Shown piece after piece: positions 1 to 6,333 of a stretch of 46,339 nt of DNA. Origin of the DNA: a virus. The stretch is taken from positions 1-46,339 of the IMG/VR virus record IMGVR_UViG_3300042389_000481; one strand, given 5' to 3'. Position 1 is the first letter of the stretch. Every line of letters starts with the position of its first letter. The notes under the pieces were generated by a model. The model had not been told where the DNA came from, did not search any database, and was given only the letters and a program-made list of their open reading frames with translations. A program made the translations under genes and the position numbers.

Positions 1-136
1 GGTCCCGGGCGGCGAGGCGAAGGGCGAGGCGAAGGGCGAGGCGAAGGGCCAGAAGTCACCACCACCCTGTCCCCCCGGCCCGCGACCGGTGCGGTGCCGG
101 TGCGGTGCGGCCGGTGCGGTGCCGGGGCTCGCCGGT
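1..136. repeat. Left copy of the terminal overlap
   Basis: The first 136 bases recur at 46180-46339, the right end of the window. Both copies run from GGTCCCGGGCG through a tandem 12-bp unit (GCGAGGCGAAGG) to CTCGCCGGT. The left copy has three 12-bp units and the right copy has five, which accounts for the 24-bp length difference. The simplest reading is a circular or circularly permuted genome whose contig ends overlap. A true direct terminal repeat is also possible. The copy-number mismatch may be slippage in the virus population or an assembly error. Confidence 0.9.
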
Positions 137-430
137 CCCGGTGCCGGTGCGGTCCAGGTCCAGGCGCGGCGAGGGCGTGCCGGTGCTGGCCGGTCCCGGT
201 GCGGTCCAGGCCGGTGCGGTGCCGGTGCGGGCGTCCGGTGCGGTGCCGGTGCTGGCCGGGGCCGGTGCTGGCCGGGGCCGGTGCGGTGCGGCGTCCAGGC
301 CCGGGTCCAGGCGCGGTGCGGGGCGAGGGCGCGGTGCGGTCCCGGTGCGGTGCGGTGCGGTCCAGGTCCCGGTGCGGTGCGGTCCCGGTGCGGGGCGAGG
401 GCGGCGACGCGGTGCCGGTGCGGTGCGGTG
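82..430. repeat. GGTGC-type low-complexity tract
   Basis: This stretch is almost wholly variations on CCGGTGCGGTGC and GGTCCCGGTGC. All forward frames remain open through it only because stop codons are rare at such base composition, so it is judged non-coding. GG runs separated by TGC could form two-tier G-quadruplexes on the plus strand. The same motif recurs at about 43618-43712 and 46006-46081. Possible roles (packaging site, origin, recombination substrate) are inference. Copy numbers may be unreliable. Confidence 0.75.
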
Positions 431-432
431 CG

Positions 433-476
433 CCCCCCCCCCCTACCCCATGCGAAACCGGGGCGGGGCGGGGCGG
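433..476. other. C11 homopolymer followed by four G runs
   Basis: Eleven consecutive C bases (433-443) are followed by three GGGG runs and one GG run, each separated by a single C (460-476). This is a compact candidate G-quadruplex on the plus strand, upstream of the late block. The rest of 443-584 holds no recognisable gene. The homopolymer length is a likely sequencing weak point. Confidence 0.5.
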
Positions 477-550
477 ACACCCGGCTTGGGGTTTTCGGCT
501 TTCGGTTTGCCGCCGCGAAGGCTATGCCCCCACGCTCGCCACCAACCGAC

Positions 551-579
551 TTGTCGGCCAACCAGAAAAAAAATACTGT
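551..579 (+). promoter_or_regulatory. Candidate promoter before the terminase genes
   Basis: TTGTCG (551-556) and TACTGT (574-579) are separated by 17 bases that include an A-rich run. The -10 is a weak match. Transcription would begin at about the ATG at 585, giving a nearly leaderless message, so either the promoter or the assigned start could be wrong. No other good promoter was seen before the late block. Confidence 0.25.
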
Positions 580-584
580 GGGGT

Positions 585-1334
585 ATGCCCTATGCCCTGG
601 AGCCAAACATCCCTCCGCCGCCCGACGACACCTTTGTGGACTGGGGCGCGATCCGCACGCTTTGGGAGTCTGGAGCGTCGCTGGGGTACATTGCCAAGCG
701 CCACCCTGTGGCTCAAAGGACGGTGTCGAAGAGGTCCGCGAGTTGGGATGGGGAGAAGCGGCAGCAGGCCCTGGCTGTGCGGGGGAAGAATGCGTCGGCT
801 CCTCCTGGGAGGCCTGACTTGCCGGAGGTTGGCAGGGAGGGGAGGGGGAGTACGGTGCATGCGTGGGTGGAGACGGTCTGTTCGATCCGCGACCCTGGGT
901 GGGACGAGGAGACTTTCCCTCTGATGGACGTGGCGGAAACGCTGCACAACATCGCGAGCGGGATGCCTGTGGTCTTGGCAGCCGAGGCGGCGGGGCTGAC
1001 GGAGCGGCTGGTCCTGAAGTACCGGAGTCTTGAGCCTCGGCTGGACACGTTGTTCCGCAAGGCGCGTGCGGTGTCGGCGGCTCCGCTTGTGAAGCGGATC
1101 ATGGAGGACCGGGACTGGCGTGCGGCGGCCTGGTTGCTGGAGCGTGGGATCGCGAAGGCGGAGTTCCGGCAGGAAGCGGTCGGCAAGGACGACAAGCTGA
1201 CGATTGAGATCATGGTGAGCCGGGACGACAAGGACGCGCTTGCCAAGGTGATCGATGTGACGGAGAGCGCGCATGCCGCAATGGTCCCTGGGATACCAGC
1301 CGTCCGAGAAGCAGAGGATCTTTCACGCAGTTAA
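585..1334 (+). CDS. terS: Putative terminase small subunit
   Basis: This 249-aa protein would recognise phage DNA and hand it to the large terminase for packaging. Residues 18-45 look like a helix-turn-helix (WGAIRTLWESG, then YIAKRHPVAQRTVSKR). A second helical region near 105-145 is followed by a C-terminal part (DWRAAAWLLERG) of the kind seen in small terminase proteins. The frame is open far upstream, but that part is a translation of the GGTGC tract, so the ATG at 585 was chosen; the ribosome site is weak (GTGGGG). The gene overlaps the large terminase by 62 bases. The assignment rests on HTH content and position, since small terminases are poorly conserved. Confidence 0.72.
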   Translation: MPYALEPNIPPPPDDTFVDWGAIRTLWESGASLGYIAKRHPVAQRTVSKRSASWDGEKRQQALAVRGKNASAPPGRPDLPEVGREGRGSTVHAWVETVCSIRDPGWDEETFPLMDVAETLHNIASGMPVVLAAEAAGLTERLVLKYRSLEPRLDTLFRKARAVSAAPLVKRIMEDRDWRAAAWLLERGIAKAEFRQEAVGKDDKLTIEIMVSRDDKDALAKVIDVTESAHAAMVPGIPAVREAEDLSRS

Positions 1335-2769
1335 GGCGCGGCAGGTCCTGTATGGGGGCGCTGCGGGTGGGGGGAAGAGTCACGCGATCCGGATGGACGG
1401 GATCATCTCTTGCCTGGAGAACCCCGGCTTGCAGGCGTACCTGTTCCGGCGCACGTACCCGGAGTTGAAGGATAACCACCTGATCCCCATCCAGCAGATG
1501 GCGATCCCCCCTGAGGTGGCGATCTGGAAGGAGACAGACCGGAAGCTCACGTTCTACAACGGGGCGTTCCTCCAGTTCTGCTTTGCGGAGGATCTTGCGG
1601 ACATCTTCAAGTACCAGGGTGCGGAGATGCACTGGTTGGGGATCGATGAGGGGGCGTTGTTCCTCCCCGACCAGGTCAAGTTCCTCCGCACACGCGTTCG
1701 GTTGGGGAGGTACAGGGCGACTCAGGAGGACGTCTTCCCGCGCATCGTCATCGGCAGCAACCCTGGCGGCCCGGCGCACAACCTGCTTCGAGACATCTTC
1801 ATCGAGCAGGCCCCGCCGATGCACTTCTTCCACGACAAGACGACCAAGACGAAGACGTCCCCGGGATGGCGGAGCATCTACATCCCGGCCAAGATGGACG
1901 ACAACCCGCACCTGGATGTGGAGAGCTATGAGGGATCATTCACCGCGCTCAGTGCCGAGCGAGCCAAGGCCCTGCGGGATGGGGACTGGGATGTGGTTTC
2001 TGGAGCAGCCCTGTCCATGCTCGACAGGGGCAAGCATCTGGTCCGCAGCTTCACACCCCCACGGCACTGGACTCATTTCATGGCTATGGACTGGGGGACC
2101 GCCAAGCCATTCTCCGTTGGCTGGTACTGCATATCAGAGGGAGCAATTCTGAAGGCCCGGGACGGGTTCCCCGAGATGTACCTCCCGCCTGGCGCGAAGA
2201 TCCGGTTTGCGGAGTGGTACGGGTGGAGCGGTGAAGCAGACACCGGGGCGCGGATGTCGGCAGGTGCGGTGGCCCGAGAGGTCCTTCGCCTGGAGGCCGA
2301 GATGGGGTTGCCGCCGATGGACTTCCGAGTGGCGGACCCGCAGATGTGGGCGAGCCAAGATGGCCCCTCCCCGCAGGACAACATGCGGACCGCGACGTCG
2401 GGGCGGTTCATCCTTCGGCAGGGGCGGCGGGACCGCAAGGCCAACTACACCACAATCGTGCAGCACCTCATCGGGGAGGAAAACGCGGACGGCAAATGGG
2501 TCCCGACGTTCTTCGCGACGGCGGACTGTCGGCACTTCTGGCGCACCTGCCCCGGCCTGACCCTCGACGAGCTTGAACCAGACAAGGGACCGGCCACTCG
2601 GAGGCAAGAGGACCACGTCTACGACGAGGTCGGCTTTGCGCTGTCAGCCCATTCGCGCGTGACAACCGAGCAGGACCGGTATAAGGAGGAGATGGTCGAG
2701 CTTGCCCGGGAGATGTCGGGCGGCTCGATAGCAAGAGACCCATATGCTGTCCGCACAAGGAGGGGCTGA
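1273..2769 (+). CDS. terL: Terminase large subunit
   Basis: This is the 498-aa packaging motor ATPase and headful or end nuclease. The Walker A motif is GGAAGGGKS at residues 28-36 and the Walker B is LGIDE with D125/E126. The C-terminal RNase H-like nuclease has acidic residues in MAMDWG (D273), VADP (D355) and the DHVYDE segment (D447, D451). Length and domain order are normal for the family. A GGAGAG ribosome site lies five bases before the ATG, inside the end of the small subunit gene. Unusually, the portal gene does not follow directly: a 5.5-kb block containing sugar-transfer genes intervenes. Confidence 0.95.
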   Translation: MPQWSLGYQPSEKQRIFHAVKARQVLYGGAAGGGKSHAIRMDGIISCLENPGLQAYLFRRTYPELKDNHLIPIQQMAIPPEVAIWKETDRKLTFYNGAFLQFCFAEDLADIFKYQGAEMHWLGIDEGALFLPDQVKFLRTRVRLGRYRATQEDVFPRIVIGSNPGGPAHNLLRDIFIEQAPPMHFFHDKTTKTKTSPGWRSIYIPAKMDDNPHLDVESYEGSFTALSAERAKALRDGDWDVVSGAALSMLDRGKHLVRSFTPPRHWTHFMAMDWGTAKPFSVGWYCISEGAILKARDGFPEMYLPPGAKIRFAEWYGWSGEADTGARMSAGAVAREVLRLEAEMGLPPMDFRVADPQMWASQDGPSPQDNMRTATSGRFILRQGRRDRKANYTTIVQHLIGEENADGKWVPTFFATADCRHFWRTCPGLTLDELEPDKGPATRRQEDHVYDEVGFALSAHSRVTTEQDRYKEEMVELAREMSGGSIARDPYAVRTRRG

Positions 2770-3084
2770 GTGCGCGGCGAGGTATCTGCGAGGATCAGGG
2801 AACACATCCTGAGCCTGTCCGAGGAGTGGACCGTCGAGGATTTGATCGACGCTCTGCCCGGGACGGCGCGCGATGCCATCACGTCGGTCATCAACAACAT
2901 GCTCGTTCGGGACATGGTCAACCGGGTGGACACCCGGAAGTCCAGGTCTGGCGGCTTCGTCGCGGTCTACGAGGTCATCGACCTCGGCGAAAGCGCGACA
3001 ACAAGGCTCGACAACCCTGCGGTGTGGGCAGGCCTCATGCGTGGACAGCGATACGAGGACATCAAGCTCAAGAGGCGGCCATGA
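2770..3084 (+). CDS. Small winged-helix-like protein
   Basis: This 104-aa protein begins with GTG directly after the terminase stop codon. Residues 18-60 (TVEDLIDALPG, ITSVINNMLVRDMVNRV) followed by a short basic turn and a strand-rich GGFVAVYEV segment look like a winged helix-turn-helix. The C-terminus is basic (KLKRRP). It overlaps the next start as ATGA, so it is probably translated as part of the late operon. A regulatory or packaging-associated DNA-binding role is inference. I do not recognise a specific family. Confidence 0.65.
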   Translation: MRGEVSARIREHILSLSEEWTVEDLIDALPGTARDAITSVINNMLVRDMVNRVDTRKSRSGGFVAVYEVIDLGESATTRLDNPAVWAGLMRGQRYEDIKLKRRP

Positions 3085-3869
3085 GAAAGCTCAAGTTCTT
3101 TGCTCCCGCGAACCCGCCACACCCCTTGGGGGACAATTTGGCGCGCAACTGGATGCAGGGGGGCTTCTACGCTTCGCATGGGGAGCCCCTTGCGGACGTG
3201 AATCTGCACTACGGCATCCTCCACGGAGGGGCGGATCTGTACCGGCGGGCGAAAGACGAGGGGAAGGACTATGTCCATGTGGACCACGCCTTCTTCGGCC
3301 GCACCCAGGACCTTGCCAGCAACGACGGGTACTTCCGCTTTGCCCTCAACGGGCAGGCGAACGTGATCCGGCGGACGGTCGAACTGGATGCGCCGCGCCT
3401 GGAAGTGCTACAGGGGCGTGGATTGCTGCGCCTGGAGCCCAAGCGGGCGGTCAAGAGGAGCCGGTTGGTCATCTACCAGCCCCCAAGCGACTACATGGTC
3501 CAGCACTATGGGCTCTCGCCCGAGTTCGATGGCGAGTGGAGGGCAGCGCTGCGTCGCCTATACCCCGGCATGATGGTCGTGACCACCCAGAAGAGCCCCA
3601 AGGCAGAGGACTTCTGGGAGAACGTGTCGGTTGTCGCCAGCTTCAACTCGGGACTGGGGTTCGAGGCCCTTCGGAGGGGCTGCGAGGTGGTCATGACCGC
3701 CCCGACGACACTCTGGCCATGGCTCACCGGGGATTTGACCGAGGGGAAGTGGGCGGCCAAGCGATACGAAACCTTCTGCCTCATCGCAGGGCGCATGTGG
3801 AACTTCAAGGAGATGAAGAAGGGCGCAGCGCTCAACCACATGGCCCTCAATGGGGAGATTCCGCTGTGA
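3081..3869 (+). CDS. Capsule_synth/glycosyltransferase-like protein
   Basis: This 262-aa protein has a segment at residues 187-200 (SFNS, GFEAL, then G) resembling the donor-binding signature of capsule polysaccharide synthesis proteins (KpsC/KpsS, Capsule_synth type), followed by a strand ending in MTAPTTLW. A YVHVDHAFF segment lies at 64-72. KpsC/KpsS enzymes add Kdo to lipid acceptors; the substrate here is unknown. It opens the sugar cassette between terminase and portal and is linked by ATGA to the gene before and by GTGA to the gene after. It could instead be a different GT-B-fold protein. The family call is moderate. Confidence 0.5.
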   Translation: MRKLKFFAPANPPHPLGDNLARNWMQGGFYASHGEPLADVNLHYGILHGGADLYRRAKDEGKDYVHVDHAFFGRTQDLASNDGYFRFALNGQANVIRRTVELDAPRLEVLQGRGLLRLEPKRAVKRSRLVIYQPPSDYMVQHYGLSPEFDGEWRAALRRLYPGMMVVTTQKSPKAEDFWENVSVVASFNSGLGFEALRRGCEVVMTAPTTLWPWLTGDLTEGKWAAKRYETFCLIAGRMWNFKEMKKGAALNHMALNGEIPL

Positions 3870-4195
3870 TTAAGGCCAAATCCGCAAAGGCAAAGGGGCG
3901 TCGTCTTGAGCAATGGATTGTCAAGGAACTGGAGGCTCTTGGGCTGGCTGCTCATCGGCAACCTGGGTCTGGTGCTTTCGATGCGTTTCCTCACGATGTG
4001 TCTGCTCGACTGAAGGACGGGACGCAGATCCTGGTCGAGGCCAAGCAGCGCAAGAAGGACGCCTGGGCTACGGGCGAGCGGTGGCTGGGTCAGGCTGACG
4101 TCCTGGTGGTCCGGATCGACCCGGAGCCGTTCAAGCCCGAAAACGAGCCCCGCGTCTACATGAAGTGGTCCACGTTCCAGAGGCTAGTCAACTGA
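3866..4195 (+). CDS. Hjc-like Holliday junction resolvase/PD-(D/E)XK nuclease
   Basis: This 109-aa protein matches archaeal Hjc-type resolvases in size and motif order: KGRRLEQ with E15, RQPGSG at 31-36, an HDV strand with D44, and VEAK giving E58 and K60. A C-terminal YMKWSTFQRL segment is also usual for such enzymes. It would cut four-way or branched DNA, which is helpful before packaging of concatemers. The start is a GTG overlapping the previous stop codon. The next gene starts in its own TGATG. Its placement beside terminase rather than with the recombination genes fits a role in clearing branches for the packaging motor (inference). Confidence 0.8.
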   Translation: MIKAKSAKAKGRRLEQWIVKELEALGLAAHRQPGSGAFDAFPHDVSARLKDGTQILVEAKQRKKDAWATGERWLGQADVLVVRIDPEPFKPENEPRVYMKWSTFQRLVN

Positions 4196-4497
4196 TGCCT
4201 CGCGAGATGACCCCAGCCCGGCTCATGGGCTATCGCAAAATGGCGGACAGCAGGCGCGGAAGACGCTGCAAGAAGCTGTCCGTAGAGGGGAGCATGCACC
4301 CGCTTGTGCGGAGGCTCTTTGAACTGATCAACGAGGACCCGCTCATGACGTTCAAGGTCCTGAAGGAGCGGTCCGGGGTGCAGATCGACACGATGAGCCA
4401 GTGGCGGTACGCGCACTCCCCCGCCCTTGTGACGTTCGAGGCTGTCCTCAACGCCGCTGGCTACGAACTCTGCATTCGCAAGAGGAAGGACTCATGA
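4195..4497 (+). CDS. Small helix-turn-helix protein
   Basis: This is a 100-aa basic protein. Residues 47-92 resemble an XRE-type helix-turn-helix: DPLMTFKVLKERSG, then QIDTMSQWRYAHSPALVTFEAVLNAAGYEL. The N-terminal 35 residues are rich in Arg and Lys. The start at 4195 uses a TGATG junction with the resolvase gene, and the stop overlaps the following start as ATGA. In a late operon such a protein might tune transcription or bind DNA during packaging. It is not clearly a lysogeny repressor, since no partner or operator region is present. Confidence 0.65.
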   Translation: MPREMTPARLMGYRKMADSRRGRRCKKLSVEGSMHPLVRRLFELINEDPLMTFKVLKERSGVQIDTMSQWRYAHSPALVTFEAVLNAAGYELCIRKRKDS

Positions 4498-5012
4498 CGA
4501 CGCTCCCCCTTTACAAGCAGATGCACGCGGAGGGGAAGTTCCCCGGCCACAGCACGGAGAAGTGGTCCAGTGTCGTGCAGGAGGCGATCAAGGAGTTCGA
4601 CGCCAAGACGATCCTCGACTACGGCAGCGGAAAGGGGATGCAGTACGACTCCCTGAAGCTGCATGAGAAGTGGGGTGTGGAGCGCCCGACGCTCTACGAC
4701 CCCGCCGTCCCGGGTATCGACACCCCGCCAAGCCTCTTCCAGAAGTTCGATGGGGTGATCTGTCTCGACGTCTTGGAGCATCTCGAAGGCGACGAACTGC
4801 GACGCGCGGTCTTCGACGTGACCATGCGGGCGCGCAAGTTCGCGCTGTTCGGGATCGCGACTTTCCCCGCCAAGAAAACCCTGCCAGATGGCCGCAACGC
4901 CCACCTGACGCTCTGGGGCGAGGGCGTCTGGGCCGACTTCATCAACAGCCACCGTTTCCGCAGCAATGCGCTCGTCATGATGAACTTCGATGGAGGCCGC
5001 CGTGACCCCTGA
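4494..5012 (+). CDS. Class I SAM-dependent methyltransferase
   Basis: This 172-aa protein has the SAM-binding loop LDYGSGKG (residues 41-48) and a DGVICLDVLEHL segment (86-97) typical of Methyltransf_11/23-type small-molecule or sugar methyltransferases. No DNA-methylase catalytic motif is visible, so DNA is an unlikely substrate. It lies among glycosyltransferase-like genes, which suggests it methylates a sugar or surface glycan (inference). It overlaps the preceding gene by ATGA and the next gene by about 11 bases. Confidence 0.75.
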   Translation: MTTLPLYKQMHAEGKFPGHSTEKWSSVVQEAIKEFDAKTILDYGSGKGMQYDSLKLHEKWGVERPTLYDPAVPGIDTPPSLFQKFDGVICLDVLEHLEGDELRRAVFDVTMRARKFALFGIATFPAKKTLPDGRNAHLTLWGEGVWADFINSHRFRSNALVMMNFDGGRRDP

Positions 5013-5745
5013 CCCTCTCCCGTACTGGATCGGCTACGACGCGCGGGAGGCCGACGCATTCGACGTCTGCTCGTTCTCCGCGCAGCGCAAGAGCAGCATC
5101 GGCCTGTACGTCCGGGCGCTTCGCCACAAGGACCTGCGCGCGAGCGGGTTCTTCACGCGGCAATGGGGGATCAACCCGCAGACCGGCCAACTGTTCGACA
5201 TGCTGGACGGACTGCCGTTCTCGACCGAGTTCGCTTTCACCCGGTTCCTCGTCCCGGCGTTGCAGGGCTATAAGGGATGGGCGCTCTTCACGGACTGTGA
5301 TGTCCTGTGGCTAGACGACGTATCGAACCTAGTCGCGGAAGCGGACTCAAGGTTCGCTGTGATGGTCGTCAAACAGAACCACATACCGCAAAACCAGATC
5401 AAGATGGATGGGCAGATTCAGAAGCCGTATCCCCGAAAGAACTGGTCGTCGGTCATCCTCTTCAACTGCGAGCATCCGGCGAACCGAGCGCTCACCCCCG
5501 AGTTCGTGAACACGGCAACGGGCAGGGAGTTGCACACCTTCTCCTGGCTGGATGACGGAGAGATCGGGGATCTGTCCCCTGGCTGGAACTTCCTGGTCGG
5601 CCACACGAAGCACAACGTCAAGCCGCGCCTGATGCACTTCACCGATGGCGGTCCGTGGTTCGAGCATATGCGGGACGTCCCGTTCGGCGGGTGGTGGACA
5701 AACGAGTATGACCTGATGCTCAAGCAGAAGGGGAAGTTCGAGTGA
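5002..5745 (+). CDS. Glycosyltransferase with DxD motif
   Basis: This 247-aa protein begins YWIGYDAREADAF and contains a metal-binding DxD motif in FTDCDVLW (about residues 96-103), the hallmark of GT-A fold transferases such as GT8-like enzymes. Conserved-looking Trp, His and Gly segments follow (SPGWNFLVGH; LMHFTDGGPW). It would transfer a sugar from a nucleotide donor. The GTG at 5002 is preferred over the ATG at 4990 because a GGAGG lies five bases upstream of the GTG and nothing comparable precedes the ATG. Its stop overlaps the next GTG start. Confidence 0.78.
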   Translation: MTPDPLPYWIGYDAREADAFDVCSFSAQRKSSIGLYVRALRHKDLRASGFFTRQWGINPQTGQLFDMLDGLPFSTEFAFTRFLVPALQGYKGWALFTDCDVLWLDDVSNLVAEADSRFAVMVVKQNHIPQNQIKMDGQIQKPYPRKNWSSVILFNCEHPANRALTPEFVNTATGRELHTFSWLDDGEIGDLSPGWNFLVGHTKHNVKPRLMHFTDGGPWFEHMRDVPFGGWWTNEYDLMLKQKGKFE

Positions 5746-6332
5746 AGAAGATTGGGGACTGGTGGCTGCCGAGCGCCGACGAGCATTTCTTCGGTGACGT
5801 CACGAACTACCAGAGGGCGTCGTATGACGCGGCCGTGGAGTACGTCCGCACGTTCGGCACCGCAATCGACGTGGGCGCGCACATCGGCATCTTCACGCGC
5901 AGGATGTCACACGCCTTCTCCCTGGTCCACGCCTTCGAGCCTGACGCCAGGAACTACGCCTGCCTTGTCCGCAACGCGCAGGACTGGGATGTGAAGGCCA
6001 CCTTCGGGGCTGCTGGCGCGCAGCGGGGCATGGGGGATGTCCGGGTGGACGCCTTGGCGAACTCCGGAGCGCGTGGCTTCGAGGCCTCCGCCACCGGGTC
6101 GGTGCCAATGTACGCCATCGACGAGTTCAGCTACGCCAACCTGGGGCTCATCAAGATCGACACGGAGGGCTTCGAGCATCGGGTGATCGTCGGTGCGCTA
6201 CACACGATCAAGGCCCACAAGCCGGTCCTGATTGTGGAACGCCCAGGCCAGGATGCCGAAAGGGTTCTGGGCTTGTTTGGGTACAAAGTCGCCAGGGTCA
6301 TCGGCAAGGACAGCATTTTCGTGGAGGGATGA
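5742..6332 (+). CDS. FkbM-family methyltransferase
   Basis: This 196-aa protein shows the FkbM pattern: the SAM motif AIDVGAHIGIFT at about residues 41-52, an AFEPD segment that places an acidic residue on the cofactor ribose, and LIKIDTEGFEHRV near 134-146. FkbM proteins O-methylate sugars and polyketides. In a phage late operon a glycan substrate is the likely one (inference). It starts with GTG overlapping the glycosyltransferase stop and is followed one base later by the fusion gene. Confidence 0.85.
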   Translation: MKKIGDWWLPSADEHFFGDVTNYQRASYDAAVEYVRTFGTAIDVGAHIGIFTRRMSHAFSLVHAFEPDARNYACLVRNAQDWDVKATFGAAGAQRGMGDVRVDALANSGARGFEASATGSVPMYAIDEFSYANLGLIKIDTEGFEHRVIVGALHTIKAHKPVLIVERPGQDAERVLGLFGYKVARVIGKDSIFVEG

Positions 6333-6333
6333 A

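Noticed and set aside
105-584. N-terminal extension of the small terminase frame through the repeat tract
   Set aside because: The translation is Gly/Arg/Ala/Pro noise from GGTGC repeats and the protein-like sequence begins only near 585.
4195-4497. Lysogeny repressor
   Set aside because: It is a small HTH protein in a late operon with no divergent partner, operator cluster or integrase in the genome.
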